From Tetrahymena elliotti 4EA (taxonomy: Eukaryota; Ciliophora; Oligohymenophorea; Hymenostomatida; Tetrahymenidae), in contig JH720314.1 of NCBI GenBank assembly GCA_000231825.2, forward strand, positions 558,001-622,000: 64,000 bases of DNA. Direction: 5' to 3'. Positions within the stretch are counted from its first letter, which is position 1. Each line of letters starts with the position of its first letter. The position numbers and the translations under genes are program-made. The notes under the pieces are model-generated. The model saw only the letters and a program-made list of their open reading frames with translations, was not told the DNA's origin and did no database searches. Of this stretch, positions 1 to 20,947 are shown in pieces.

Positions 1-887
1 GATTATTTCTCTTCAATTAGAGGTTTTTAAAGACTTTAGGATTTAGCGAATTTTTTAATTTTATGATTTTCATCTAATCTTGTTGGGAGGTTAATATTTG
101 GTTTTTCTTCTGTTAAATTTTAATTTTTTATTTCATTTTACTCCTTAGCTGGTAATTGATTTTCAATATCATTACTTTATACCTTTATAATTTATAAATC
201 AATTTACATAATTTATTTTTAACTTTTTTGGTGATCAACATTATTTTAGCAAGCAAATTTCTTTTTTTAGGACAAATTATTTTGGAATGCTTCATTATCT
301 TTAACTAGCTATTTTTCAACAAAATAATCTTTGTCTTTTAGAATTTATTGTTGATAGATCTAATCTACTTTTGACATTCTTTATTAATGAGCATCTTTTT
401 TCTTTTAATATTCTTCCATAACTGGTTAAAGGCAATGCATTAGATCTTTAGTAATAACTGCTCTATACTTATAATAAGTATATCCAAATAAAATAATTGG
501 AAATAATTTTATCTTTTAAAACACGGTAATGAATAGAATTAATGGAAAATTTCTTAAAAAGCATTAAAATGTTTAAGCTGCAGATCCTAATTTATTTTTT
601 ATTACTATTATGATAGCCTAAAAATTGCTCTCTGCATGCATGAGTTATTAATGAAAGTTTTCTTAGTCATATTTAAATCTTACTTTAAGAAGAATGCTGC
701 TCCATGCAAAAAGCTAAATAAGTGATGAAAGGAATATAAATAAAAGAAAAGCTTGCTTTAATGGCTAGGAGCTGAAAGGAGTAGAATAGTAGTATAAAAT
801 ACTGGAGATAAAGTTCCAAATACCCAAAATGAAGAAGCTGGTAAAACCTAAAAGCTTTAAAGTAGTTTAAAAAGCTAGGTATGTCAT
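1..887 (-). CDS. multipass membrane protein with coiled-coil tail (3' end outside window)
   Basis: Read with TAA/TAG as Gln, an uninterrupted frame runs from the ATG at 887 (preceded by an in-frame TGA) off the left edge, so at least 295 residues are present and the C-terminus is missing. The N-terminal half is hydrophobic: helices near residues 8-30 and 41-70, then a further hydrophobic block near 105-140 containing the segment LILFITVFQK. The remainder, from about residue 160, is polar and charged (Lys, Gln, Glu, Asp) and looks like a cytosolic coiled-coil or disordered tail. No catalytic or family motif was recognised. The apparent standard-code ORF at 685-897 is a shadow in another frame. 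Function is unknown; membrane location is inferred from hydropathy only. Confidence 0.7.
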
Positions 888-2046
888 ATTTTCTCAAAAT
901 TAGATTTTTTAATGAAAATAAAGTTAAAAATAATTACTCAAAAAATAAATTAGGAAAATCTTATTTTAAAAGTAAATTAAAAATTGAAAGAAGATAAAAA
1001 AATTGTCCGTAAATAGTATTTTGCAAATAAGATTTATTTATTAATTTTTTCCCTTAAAATGAAATAATTAAATTGTGAAATTTTATATTAGTCTCTCTGT
1101 AAATAAATAAAGTGGATCTGATAAATTTTTTGATTAAAATATCTATTGATAATTAATATTATTCTTATTTTTTTTTGTTTACACTTGCTTAGATTTTCTT
1201 TTTTTACTTAAATGCTAATTAAAAATAATTCTATCAAAATAAATATTAAAAGTATTTTACTTTAGTCAAAGAAATTTTTAATAAGAGTAAAATATTTTAC
1301 ATTTTTTTTTTTACTTTTAAGTTTAAAAGTATAAATTTATTACTAAATATTAATCAAGTGTAATCTATTGAATGATGTGTATTTCTTACACAAATTTACT
1401 ATGGTTTTCAAAAATCTAATTTTTTTTATTTGGTCTAGTTTTCTAGATTTTTGTAAAAAAAAGGCAGACATTAATTTTTTTTAAAAACCTTCAATTAGCT
1501 AAACAATAATTTTAATCAAATTCTTATTTTAAAAAGGGCAATCTAAATTTATGATTGAATGGTTCTTTATTACTTACATTAATTTACTATGGTTTTCCAA
1601 AAGTGAATTTTTTTATTGGATACAATTTTATTAAAGTTCGATAGATTTTTAATGATTTTTGAATAAAATTAGCTTAACAGTCAAAAGAAAATGTGTATTA
1701 TCTTAAAAGTAAGTAAAGTAAATTATTTATTATTTTATAAGCTTTCAATAATTATAGTTGAGTTTTTTGTTTTTAGAAAAGTAATTTAAATGGTATTGTG
1801 TGGATGATTTTGATTTCTAATATCAATTTTAAAATGCGGTTTTCAAAAATTTATTTATTTATAATAACTCATTTTATCTTAGTAGGGTAAAAATTTAGTG
1901 GTTTTAAATTTGATTAATTTATTGTATTTTTCTTCAAATATTAAGTTGTAAACTAATTTAAAAAATCCGTAAATCAAACAAATACATTTAATAAATCTTT
2001 TGATAATAATAAATTTAATAATAATTTTTTTATTATTTCATGAAAT
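888..2046. other. intergenic, AT-rich, with a short diverged direct repeat
   Basis: About 1.16 kb between the 5' end of the membrane-protein gene and the 3' end of the WDR49-like gene. It should contain the promoter of the former. No coding frame was found on either strand. It holds two related copies of a short sequence around AATTTACTATGGTTTTC (see the repeat entry). Homopolymer T and A runs dominate. Confidence 0.6.
1366..1616 (+). repeat. diverged direct repeat around AATTTACTATGGTTTTC
   Basis: The 17-base core is identical at 1393-1409 and 1581-1597. Similarity extends on both sides (an upstream TTGAATG and TTAC-rich part, a downstream CAAAA then a T-run), so the unit is roughly 60-65 nt at 1366-1430 and 1552-1616, about 188 nt apart. 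A weaker match (GCGGTTTTCAAAAA) lies near 1836. In sequence this AT-rich a G/C-containing core is unlikely to recur by chance, but the function is unknown. Confidence 0.5.
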
Positions 2047-5000
2047 TCACCCATCTTACTCTATTACATAGATCTTCTCTCCTGTCTTTAAGACTTTATG
2101 TTTATTTCTGTTAGGATTGTTTAAGAAGGTACTAGTGGCAACTATTTTTACAGAACCACTTTTTTTCTTTGGTTTTTTATCAGAGTCATCACTATCATAA
2201 TTAACCTCATTATCACCTCCAACATTAAGTTTGGATAAATCTTTCTTCGCTCTCCCATCATAGTTTTATACTAAATCCATATAAAATTTGTTTTTATCTT
2301 ACACCAAATCTAAATCTTTAAAGAATTTTAAAGGAGCTAAAGAAGCTTGTTAATAAGTATATTAATCTGTAGCAATTCTAACTAAACGACTACCCTCACC
2401 CTTACTATATTTCACGTCCTTAACATAAGAGAAATTCCTAAATTAAAAAATGAGTAAAAAATAAATATATTCTATAATAAGCTACATTGAAGAAGATGAT
2501 GGTCTTATTTATCTGAAATCGAATTTCTTGTAAATATCATTACTCTTTTTCTATAAGGCTGTAGGTTTTACTAATGAAGTTAGACTTGCAGAAGGTAGAG
2601 AGTTGCCTTGCTTAATTATTGAAGATTTCTACTTCTATATAAAAGCAGATATTTTTTATTCTTGTGCAAAACTTTTCTTATTTATTTAACTTTAGCTAGC
2701 CGTATTGTTGTTATTTATGTTTGATTAATTTCCCTTCATACTCTTATTAATGACTATCAAAAATAAAATTATTTAGCATGAAATACTAAATTTGATAAAT
2801 TATTTTAAATCTTACAGAAAAAATAAAATTGATTAAAAAAAATTATTTTTATTTGAATTTTAATAATTTTTGATTCATTCATTTTACATTGAGAAATAAT
2901 TTTTAATTTTTGAAAATTTAAAAAATTACATCTTGATGAAGATCTATTTTTGTATTACTGTCTGGGAATATTTTAATAGGAATCCCTTTATTCACTAACC
3001 ATGTTTGAAGCCTTTCTGGATTGTTAATTTTCTTATTTTAGCTCTTGTGAAGCTCCTACTAAACCTTATTCTATAGCTTCTAGCTAATTTTAGAGTTAAG
3101 AGACTTATAAATAAGATGAATTAGGTTTATCATTTGGAATTATTTTGTAAAACATTTTAATTGGATTTAAATCTTCTTCTATTGGCTTAACTTTTAAAAA
3201 TGGTTCATTTTTCTTTTTTTAGAATCTAGCTTTTTCATCTTCTTCTTATATTTAAGATTTTAATTGTTATATAGGATCTACATAAGGCTTTGGCTTTAAT
3301 CTATAAGTATATAATTCTTATTTTTCTATTTACAGTAATTCATCTTCTGTTAATTATTTAGGTGGATATAAAACATTATATTTTTTAGTCTTAATGTCAT
3401 CTTAAGTGCCTTCTTAAAAGAATTAAGTACTTAAATATTTCATTTTTACTTTCTCTTTTTCTTTATTTGAAAGGACTTCATTATCTAGCAATTATATCTG
3501 ATCAAACACTTCTTCCATATCTTTTAGCTTATTATCAACCCAATCATAAGGAAAATTCCAAACATTTTTATCAAATTTCATCAAGAAAATCTATTTTAAG
3601 AAAGTTTTTTATAAATAAAATTAAACAACAAAAATTAAAAAAAATGAATAGTTTTGTTCATTTCAATCAATATTTTATTAATAAAAATATATTTATTTAC
3701 CTTTGCCCATAAAGCTGCTTACATAGACCAAATTTTAACAGTTTTATCTAGAGAGCAAGATGCATAGCACAAAGGCTCTGGAATCCTTAGCATAAAATTA
3801 ATTGGACCTTAGTGAGCCTCCCATCTATTAATAAGTATAGAGTTATACATGTGAACGTAGCTAGGGAGTTTTTCTCCTCTTCTGTCAGGTGCTGATAAAT
3901 AAGTATCTACTGATTTTTAAGCATTTATAAAATCTTTTCTTCTGAGTTAAAAAAATTTCTTTTTCTTTTCATCTTTAATAGGGTGAATGTTTCTTTTTTA
4001 AAATACTTCAGTCAGATTCAAGATTTATATCATACCCTTTTAATCTCCAAAAATAACATAAAATCTCCTCTTTTTTTAGTCTAGTGATTTGTTGTAGCTA
4101 TCAAAATACTATTGATAATCTAAGAAAGATTCTTAATATTTAAATTGACTCTATTATTATTGTTAAGTACTAGTTTCGTTTCCTTCATCTCCCTCTTTAG
4201 GATATGGAGATATAGGAGCTATGTATCCTGTTTCAGTAGGGAAAGTCAATGTATTGGTATTGTTATTGGTATTGGTATTATTAGTATTTGTAAGAGGCCC
4301 ATTTGTGCTTGGGTTAACAGTTTAGGTATTTAAAGAAAAGTTAAATAAATCTTTTTTCCTTTTATTTTAGGCTTCATCTTTTTTCTCTTCTTTCATAATA
4401 GGATCAAAACTACTTCTTTAAACTGGTGCTATTTTGTCTATTATAAATGGCCTTGGTACACCTGGTTATATAGAAGTCTCGCAAATCATGTAAGTTACTG
4501 GCACTTTCTAGAATGTATTATCATTTTCCCAATAACTATTGACATAACGAGCTTATTTAAAAATTTAAAAAACTTATTATCACCATTATAAAAAATAAAA
4601 TTTACCTATGCTTTTATATTTATATTAAGGTGGGCATCCTTTTATGCCCCATACATTAATAACCCCTGAAGCACCTGCGCTCAAAATAACAGGAAAAGGA
4701 TCACCAAATTATAAACAAGTGACATCTCCTTTTTCTCTAGCTATTAAGATGTTTTCAAGCTTTCCACTATCGAAATCCCATATTGCTATTCTCCCGTTTG
4801 TGGAACCTGTTGCAAAAAGCTAAAACTTTTCTGAATAAACTAAACAAGTTATTTCGCTATCCTTGTGAGCTCCTGTCATAACTTTAAGTAAAACTGTTTC
4901 TTCTGAATCCTCTTCATCGTAAATTCTAATAGTAGAATCATAAAAAGCAGCTATAAGGAGCTTTTCTTCTGTCAAATAAAGCATTTATGAAATTTAGTTA

Positions 5001-7376
5001 TTCTCTTTTTTTTTAATGTTTGATTGTTTTTTTGTAAATTCTGAGCTTTCTGTCTCATTCAAAGCATTACAAGATTTTAAAAACTCTCCATTTTTCATAT
5101 TATATTAACGAATTAGTCCAATATTGTCAGAGACAAAAAATTTTCTCTATCTTGCTCCTAGACAAAAATAAGAAAGATCTACTTAAAATTTCTCATCTGT
5201 CAAATCATTAAACACTTTTTTCAGTCTTCCAGTCATAGCATCATAAATTCTCATATCATTTCTAATTAAATTATAAAAATAAATAAACTTTAAAATAATT
5301 AGATAAATATTTTTTACTTAGTTAGAATACAAAATTGGTTAAAATATGTGTTAAAGTCAATTGATATTGGGTAAACATCTTCCCCAGAAGTATTCTTAGA
5401 CTATTCTTTATAAACTACATTTTCATAGTAGGCAAGTCTTTTACCAGCCAAGACAAACATATCATGTCTCTAACTTAAAATAGCCACATCATAAATTACA
5501 GAAAATTGCCTGATTTATTTTTATTTACAAATTAAAGATTTTTTATTTAAAATTAAATTACCCATCTGAATTAATAACTTAAATAGTATTCATTCCTCTA
5601 ATATCCCATATTCTCACATTGCACTTGTCATCTACAGATATTACATTTGGAGATGTATCCATAAATTTGCATATTTAGACTAGACTGCTATGCCCTTCTA
5701 ATTTTCCTATAAATGCTCTAGTTATAGAAACTTCTGGGCACCAAACGTTGATATGATTTTCAAATCCATAACTTAATAAATTTGATCCATATTAACAAGA
5801 ATATGATAAACCCAATATACCTCTGGGATTCTAATTAGGATCACGAAGTTCAGTAATTAAAATAGGAGGATTTGATGGATCAGTTAAATCCCATAATTTT
5901 ATTTTTCCATCTAGAGATCCACTAGCAATAAGACGAGGAGAAATAAGCTCTTCAATTTAAGTAATTAACTTAAGATGAGCTAACATCAACTTATCATGAT
6001 TAATCTTTTGCTGGTCTTCATAATCATTAAATTTCCAAGTACGAATGTTATAATCGGCACCAGCAGAAATCCATAACTTATGAACAGGTAGATACCAAAT
6101 ACCTGTTTATAACACATCTAACTTAAAATTTTTAGTGCATTTGGTTGTTAAATTATTTTCCCAAAAGAAAAACTATCTATCAGAAGTCGTCACAACAATC
6201 TAATATCCAAAATAAAAAATTTTTGTAAAATAAATATTTTTTAAAGATAATTACAGTATTTAAAGATGCAGCAACAGTAAAATCAAGAATAAAAGGTTAT
6301 TATTTTTCATCAGCAGGTGGTTACAATTATAATTTTTTTTATTAAATTTCAATTTCTTTACAATCATGAGTGTAAAATTTGAGTTTAGAGGAGTTCTATT
6401 CAAGACATAAAATAGCATCTACTTGAGGTGAATAAACTGCTTTCCTAATGTGATTCATATGAGTTGTGTTATCAAAATATTTGCATGGAAAATATCTCTT
6501 AGTCTTTTTAGAATATGCTCTGTCAAACACTTCTATTTCTGTCAATTCTCTTTCTCTTTCAAATCTGGCTGTTTCATTTTTTATAAATTAAAAAGTTTAT
6601 TAATTTCTAATTGAAATAATAATTGGATAATAAATACTTTTTTATTAAATTAGATCATGTATTTAAAATATTTTTTAACTCCATTTAATTAAAATAGTTT
6701 ATTTGTTTTTGGATTTACATTTTTTCTTTGTTTTTTATAAAAAAGTAAAATTTTTCTATCAAAATCAAATATTATTTTTAAAGATTTTTAGATGATAGAT
6801 ATAAAGTAAATAATGAGTAAAATATTTATTTTTTATATAATATAAAGTAAGATAAATTACCATCAAAAAATTTAGCATCTTTTTCACCTATAACTGCATC
6901 AATAATATACTAAGTGAACTCACTCCATTCCATATGATGATCACCATTAATATCAATATCTTAAAACAACTTAATAAGCCCATTAATTAATTCATACTTT
7001 TCTTCTTATGAATGAACTATAGCGCATTTCATAAGCCATACAAAGTTTGAAAGCTCAATACCATTTGGATGTTCATTGAATTCGTCTTCTAATGCAGCTA
7101 GTTTGTCATTATCTAGTAGCATCATCAATCTATTATGGAGATGATATATATAAACTAAATTAGATTAAGGTAAAATTAATCATGTTTTTATAGAATAATG
7201 TTATACGTTTCAGCAGTGAATTTATTTTTGTCTTGAAGAAGAAGATGTTTATTGTCTTGCAAATAATTTTTCACATCTTCCAAAGAAATTTCAATTTCAT
7301 TTCTATTAGCAACAACATCTTTTCTATCTTTTTATTTTTTTTCATAAACCTTTTGAAGTGAAGAAGATTTGATCAT
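2047..7376 (-). CDS. EF-hand and WD40 repeat protein, WDR49/CFAP337-like
   Basis: Ten-exon model (7376-7207, 7129-6861, 6568-6255, 6199-5562, 5509-5318, 5261-4606, 4551-3701, 3590-2930, 2753-2486, 2437-2047) giving 1469 residues; every junction is GT..AG and phases agree. The N-terminus (about residues 60-150) has a calcium-binding-type EF-hand loop DIDINGDHHMEW. WD40 repeats follow: GSLDGKIKLWDL, VDDKCNVRIWDI, GSTNGRIAIWDF, SLDKTVKIWSM. The C-terminal third is Lys/Glu/Gln-rich with coiled-coil character and an acidic/basic tail. EF-hand followed by WD40 propellers is the layout of WDR49, called CFAP337 in ciliates, an axonemal protein. A Thr/Asn-rich low-complexity stretch is encoded around 4245-4290. 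The last two exons could instead be a separate 214-residue gene starting at 2739, but that leaves only 17 nt between reading frames, and the 176-nt intron (2929-2754) joins them in frame. Confidence 0.8.
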
Positions 7377-9448
7377 TTAAGGATGAATTCTAAATGAACC
7401 TCCAATTATTTTAATATGTCAAATGAATATTAAGAAGATTTATATCTCTGTCTCTTTTGTAATATATTTTTTATCCTAAATATACTCAAGCTTAATACTT
7501 ATTTATACAATTCTGCTATTACAAATTCAAAATATTAATTGTAAATTTGATATTGAAGTACTGATCGCTAATATTTTTTTACAAAAAAACTTAAGATAAT
7601 TAATCAAATTTTAAATAAATTAAATCAATCAAAAGAGTTTCAAAGTGAATAGTAACAAAACAAAAACATCATTTCCTTAAAATTGTAAAAGACATATTCA
7701 TAAAAAAATTTATTTTAATAAAAATCATCAAATAATTAAATCTATGAAATGATCAATCAATTCAATTTTTTAATCAAAATTTAAATTTTCAATAAATAAT
7801 TAAATACCTAATTTTAATATTAAATCTATTATTATTTGAACAGATAGAAAACTTATATCAATAAATATTCTAAATATCCTAAGATATATTATTGCATAAT
7901 TCTAATCTTTTTAATCTTTTTTATCATTAGAAATATAAAATTGTTTAGAAAATGGATTATTTTTTAGAGTTGATATGGTTTTTCTTAACTCTACATTTAT
8001 GCATCTTCAATAGATTTAAACAGAAAATTGATTGATAAAGGAAATTTTAGTGTTTTTAAGATATAAGGTAGCAAGAAGTGATCTTCGAAAGCAAGAGCTA
8101 GGGAATCAGTATATTTTTATTATTTTCTTATTTTAGATAAAAAGAAGGAAAAATAAAAAGAGTAAAAAAAAAAGTAAAAAAGATATTTTATTTAAAAGTA
8201 GAGTTAGGAGAAATATAAGAAGGTTAATTGTTGAAAAAGACAGTTTGAGCATTTTTTTGAGCAGAAGAGAATTTAGCGCATGAGAAAACACAACTTTGTA
8301 CTCTGCTTTTTTATAGTTAGCAATATTTTTGTTGAATTTACAGTGATTTAGGATTGTTTTGCTCCTTTAACGATCTGATATTTGATCTTTGGAGTAAAGA
8401 TTATTCTGATTTGAAATGATTTTTTAGGAGATAACACTCAAAATTGCCTAAAAACAAAAAAATGTATTAGAATTCGAAAAATGTGATAGGTCTAAGGAAA
8501 GTTATAATTAAATTAAGAAAGGAGCGGAAGAGGGAAAATTTAAAAATAATATAATTGTGAAGGAAAATTAGAGGGAAGAAAGAAAAAATTGAAAGGTAAT
8601 ACAAAGCGAAAGAAAATAATAAGCAAATCAAATAAGCTGAATTATTTTAGATAATTAGTAAATAAACAAGCAAGCAAGCAAAAAAATAATTAAATTAATT
8701 AATTAGAAGGTAGGTAATAGAATGAATTAATTAATTTTTCAATCTGGTTTTCAATATTTTTAATTAATAAGTTAGGATTATTTAAATTAATAGATAGTTT
8801 ATTTGATAGATAGTTAGATAGTTAAAGGGATTTGCATTTATTTAATTTAAAAATTTTAACTTAAATATTTTTAATTCTAAAAAAATTGAATAGAGGGTTT
8901 TCAAAGGAGGGTTTCAAAAAGCAACATTTTATGTGCATTTTTTTATTTTTTAGAATGATTTTCTTTCATTTTTATCATATTTCATGTTAGCTTTATATAT
9001 TTTTTAATGAATAAATTCATAAAGATAAAATATTTTGCATTTTTAACAGATAATTTATGTGTATATGATGTTAAATAGCATAGTAATGTCTGTCTATCTC
9101 CTTATTTAACTTGTTGTTTTTATTGATTGTAGGAATTCATGAATTTGTATGTTTGTTAGTTTTTAAGTATGGAAATCTATTAATTTTCAATTAAACAATC
9201 TTATTATCTGTTTGCTAATAATTTTGATGATTAAAATGTTAAAGCTATAAAAAATTTCATTACAAATAGCTTATGCCTTTTGGTTTTTTAACAAAATATT
9301 AGCTGAATTATCAATCATCATATATAATAAAATACTCAATTAATTATAAAGAAAGAATTGGAATAAAATTAAAGGGGAAAAGAACAAAAGAAAAAATATA
9401 TATAAAGAAATAAAAAAAAAGATTAAAAAATAAAGAAAAAATAATTAG
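7377..9448. promoter_or_regulatory. 2.1-kb divergent intergenic region (WDR49-like / CHD)
   Basis: This lies between the start codons of two divergently transcribed genes and must hold both promoters and 5' UTRs. No convincing coding frame was seen. A purine-rich, relatively G-rich stretch at about 8500-8640 precedes the CHD gene, followed by simple-sequence runs (AAGC units near 8670, TTAA-rich near 8690-8800). No recognisable core promoter motif can be assigned in sequence this AT-rich. Confidence 0.5.
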
Positions 9449-17076
<7,628 letters not shown>

Positions 17077-17804
17077 AAAAACAAATTTTTCTCTGAAAGA
17101 AAGAGTAAAAAATCAGGGATATTCTTTAACTTTTCAAAAAATATAATTATTTCAATAAATAATATGAGTAATAAATGTTACCAAACAAAAGAGTTAACTT
17201 TAAATATGAATAATTAATCAACAAATCTCCTCACATAAACATAAAACAAATTGCCAAATAATTAATAAATTATTAGCTAAGTCTTTTATTACTTTAAATT
17301 AGGCCAAAATTAAAATTGAACATTAACGAACAAAGAAAAATTCTAAACTTTTGTAATTTTATTATGAACTGGTTAATTAGCTTATTGAAGGATTAATTAC
17401 AAAGTTTAAAGATTAATTGCTTATGGCAACCAACCGCAAACATAATAATCAATAAATAAGGAATAATAAATAAAGTTAAAACATTCTCAAATTTTTTAAA
17501 TTAAATAAATAGTCACATTAATACTATCAATTTATATCTTTAAAGTTTATCTCAAACTCTTTCATTTAAATAAACATTACTCATTTTAATATCAGTACCA
17601 GCTCTATATATTTTATTCATTTTGTAAATTATTGGTTTGTTATTATCTTTATCATTCTTTTAATTTCATCAATTCTTTTCATCATAATATCTTATAATTA
17701 CATTGATTAAATAAGTGTTGAAGATTCCTTTTTTTAGTTAAATATCTTTTTTTACCAAAAATATATTATCATTTTTGTTTTAGAATTTATTTTGAAAATT
17801 GATT
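17077..17804. other. intergenic, nothing recognised
   Basis: About 730 nt of AT-rich sequence downstream of the CHD gene, presumably its 3' UTR and the upstream region of the following weak ORF. No conserved frame was seen. Confidence 0.5.
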
Positions 17805-18326
17805 ATGAAGAATTAATAGAATATTCGTTTAAAGATATTTTAATGGCAATTGAAACAATTCTAATTTTTTTAGATTTTTTAAGTTTATATTTAAAAAAAT
17901 GTAAAGTTCCTTAATAATAATAAATTTTGCAATTTAATTCATAAGTTGTCTTGTTTACTGACTAATTTGGGAAATAATATCTAGATTTTTTTTGTATTTT
18001 TAAAAAAATACATCTTAAAAATTTTATCTGATTTTATTCTGGCGCAAGGAGTTTTGAGTGAAAATAATGAGTGGTTCATACAAAAGTAGAGTAAATAGAA
18101 GGAAAAACCATTCAAATTATTATTAATAAAAAATAATCCTGAAAAATTTAAAATAAATTTTTTTGATACAAAATTGCTATCAGCAAATCAAAATAATTCT
18201 TACGCTAAAAATAAAGGAAATCAAATTACTGCTTGTTTGAATAATTGCTTTAATTCAGGATTTTTTAATAATTCGGAATTTGTTTACATGATTAAGTCTC
18301 CTGAATTATATTTCAATATTTTTTGA
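17805..18326 (+). CDS. possible small protein, 173 residues
   Basis: A single uninterrupted ciliate-code frame from ATG 17805 to TGA 18326, preceded in frame by TGA at 17793. The C-terminal half, after about residue 80, has ordinary protein-like composition (mixed Asn, Lys, Phe, Glu, a few Cys); the N-terminal part is hydrophobic and Gln/Phe-rich and could be non-coding. No family was recognised. It could be part of a spliced gene, or chance openness, because TGA is rare in AT-rich DNA; the composition of the second half favours coding. Confidence 0.35.
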
Positions 18327-18560
18327 AAAATTAATCAATTTCAGCTTTTTATTTGTAATTAGGTCTTTGTTGTGTGTGTAACCTAATCTATTTATACGTC
18401 TAAAAATAGCTTTGATTTAGGAGCTTAGATATTTTAAAATATTCAGAAATCAAAGATCTTATAATAAATAATAAATTTTTTAATTAAATACTAAAATCAT
18501 AATTAGAAATAAAAACAGTGATTTATTCGAAGATAAGATTTAATATTAGAAAATAAAAAA

Positions 18561-19565
18561 ATGATCATGCAAAATCAAATTCCTCCACATTTAGTTAAAC
18601 TTAACCCTCCAACCTTAATAAAACTTCATGACAAGTTTCTGTAAAAATCATAATAATAACAAGAAAAGGATGAAGTTGATTCTAACATTGGTAAAAATAA
18701 CAATAATTTGTATTTTTAGAGAAAACGCCTAAAAACCAGACCTTCAAGTATTTCATCTACACTCTGCCAAACTATGCCATAGTCTGTATCCTCTCCTCTC
18801 ATTAAAAGCTCTTCGATTCATATTCAATTGAAAAAGTAAGTTGGAGATTTAGATGAACTCAAAAGCTAATAAAATATTTTACAATAAGGAAGATAACTAA
18901 AAAATGTTAGTGAATAATAATCCATATTACAAGAAAGATAAAAGATAAATTAATTTTCTAATTGTAATTTGTTATACATTAAGAAATCTGCTTCAGCTTA
19001 GTTCTAAAGAGATAAAAAAAAGGGAGATTTATAAATGTTTTGTTCTGAAAAAAAAATATTGAATAGTATAGATGAAGAGAGCGATTAATTTACTGATTAT
19101 GAACTGGAGAGCGAAAAATATCTTTTACATTAAAAAAAATAAAATTCTGTAAATTAAAATTAGGAAGAAAATTTTAAATACCAAGTATTTGATGATATAT
19201 AAAAAAAATAATTTTTAGATTACATAAAAAACTAAGATCTTTAAAATTTAGAGAAACTTTTTAAAGATAGAATGGAATCCATTTTAAAAAGCTACAATTA
19301 ATAAATAGCTTCATTTTAAGAAAGTCAGTAATAATATAAAAAATAAACAATCAAGATACTTTAATTAGAGTAGTAAATTAGCTTTAAGAATAGGCTTATC
19401 AAAGAATAGAAATTTAAAATAGATAATCTTTAGAATTAACTTTACTAAGAAAGATAATCGTCTTAACTATTTAGATCATGCTCTCACTCAACCTTAAGTT
19501 TAAATAAAGTGTAGTCAGCTGAATTTTCAAGATCAAGAGATAATCTCGAGATACAAAATATTTGA
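18561..19565 (+). CDS. Gln/Ser-rich coiled-coil protein, 334 residues
   Basis: An intronless frame from ATG 18561 to TGA 19565 with many TAA/TAG Gln codons. A 29-nt GT..AG segment at 18691-18719 is not an intron, since removing it breaks the frame. The N-terminal 130 residues are Ser/Pro/Gln-rich; the middle is acidic (SIDEESDQFTDYELESE); residues about 210-300 form a Lys/Gln/Glu heptad-like coiled coil; the tail is Ser-rich. No family motif is visible. It is probably ciliate-specific; function unknown. Confidence 0.7.
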
Positions 19566-20347
19566 ATAAAATGGTCTAGATTTAAATTTAATTCATAATA
19601 ATATAAATAGTGTTTTAAAAACAAAAAATTTTCATTCTAATTAATAATTTACTTATAAATCGGCTAAAAATATACCAAAGAAAAATATCATATAGAATCG
19701 ATGTGTTTTTCTAATTAAATCAATGACCAGCTTAAGACGTCTTCTGGTTCTATTATCATCAAATTAATATAATATCTTACTAATATTTTAATACAAACTT
19801 AAATAATAAAAACAAACTAAAACATATCAGCAAGTTTACTTGTACAAATTAAAATAAACTAAAACAGAAAAGAATAATTTTTTGTTGCTTTATGTATATG
19901 ATATTGTTTGTTACTATAAATATAATCAATAGTTATTAAATTTTTTAATTTCAATAAATTATTTGTTGGATCTAATTCTTTTCCGCTAAATTTTGTTTTT
20001 TTTAGATTTGATCAAGATCAAATTAAGAATTTATCTATTTAAATTCATTCTATCTAATTCTTAATAAAAAAATATTTTCATTTTTAACTTTTTACCTATT
20101 GTTTTAAAAATATATTTTTCTACTAATCTATTATCAAAGTTCACAATTTTTTATTAATAAATTAATATTTTAAGAGAAAAATAAGATAATTTTAAAATAA
20201 ATTTTATTGAATAAAGCAAGAATCCAGCTTTTTTAATGAAAGCTAATTTATTTTTTCCAATAAATTTAAAGGAGTGTTGTTGATCTAATTTGATTCTAAA
20301 AATTTTTTACTTTAAGAAATCCACTTACTTTAGTATATCTAGTTTTT
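19566..20347. other. intergenic, nothing recognised
   Basis: About 780 nt of AT-rich sequence between two lineage-specific genes. No supported frame or structured element was seen. Confidence 0.5.
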
Positions 20348-20947
20348 ATGATGAAAATTTATTTTATTTTATTATTGATTTCAAATTATTTAAGTTCCAA
20401 ATTGAGATAAAAAAGGAAAATGTTTTAACTTAGATCAAATCTGAACAGTCAAATACTCGGTTCTGAAAATAGATAAGCAAAATAATAATTCAATTTAGAA
20501 AAGTAGAATAGAAATAGATTAAAGTAAAAATTTAAATATTCTAAACGAAAGAGATCAGCAGGTATTATATTAGAATAAGATGTATTTGACTCTTTAGAGT
20601 GGATATTGAAAATTGATTCAATAATTAGACCACACCTGTAGGGTCAATTAATGATATTTGATATAGATACTTTAATACAAATTTTAATTAATTGATATAC
20701 CTTTTTTCTTAGAATATATGAGGAAAAAATAAAAATTAGATATAGTGCATTAAATTTATTTCTTAAAAAGCAAGAGTAATTTCATGCGAAATTATATATT
20801 ATTTTTTACACAACTAAAAAAGAAAGTATAAAATTCACTTAGGTAAAAGAAAGCTCAAATAGTGATGTCGTTTTTTCTTAACTTAAAACCATGTCCTATT
20901 TTAGAAAAGCATTCATTGGAGTTTTTTCACTAAGTTCCCTTATCTGA
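20348..20947 (+). CDS. possible two-exon small protein, 174 residues
   Basis: Exons 20348-20637 and 20713-20947 joined by a 75-nt GT..AG intron in phase. The first 20 residues are hydrophobic (MMKIYFILLLISNYLSS) and could be a signal peptide; alternatively translation starts at Met25 (20420). The rest is basic and Gln-rich, then a mixed stretch with IYEEKIKIRYSALNLF. No family was recognised. A competing frame through exon 2 starting at ATG 20865 is also open, so the model is tentative. Confidence 0.4.

Noticed and set aside
685..897. 70-codon minus-strand ORF starting at 897
   Set aside because: The adjacent frame starting at 887 continues to the window edge with TAA/TAG as Gln; this one stops at TGA and is a shadow.
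18691..18719. 29-nt GT..AG segment as an intron
   Set aside because: Removing it breaks a 334-codon frame.
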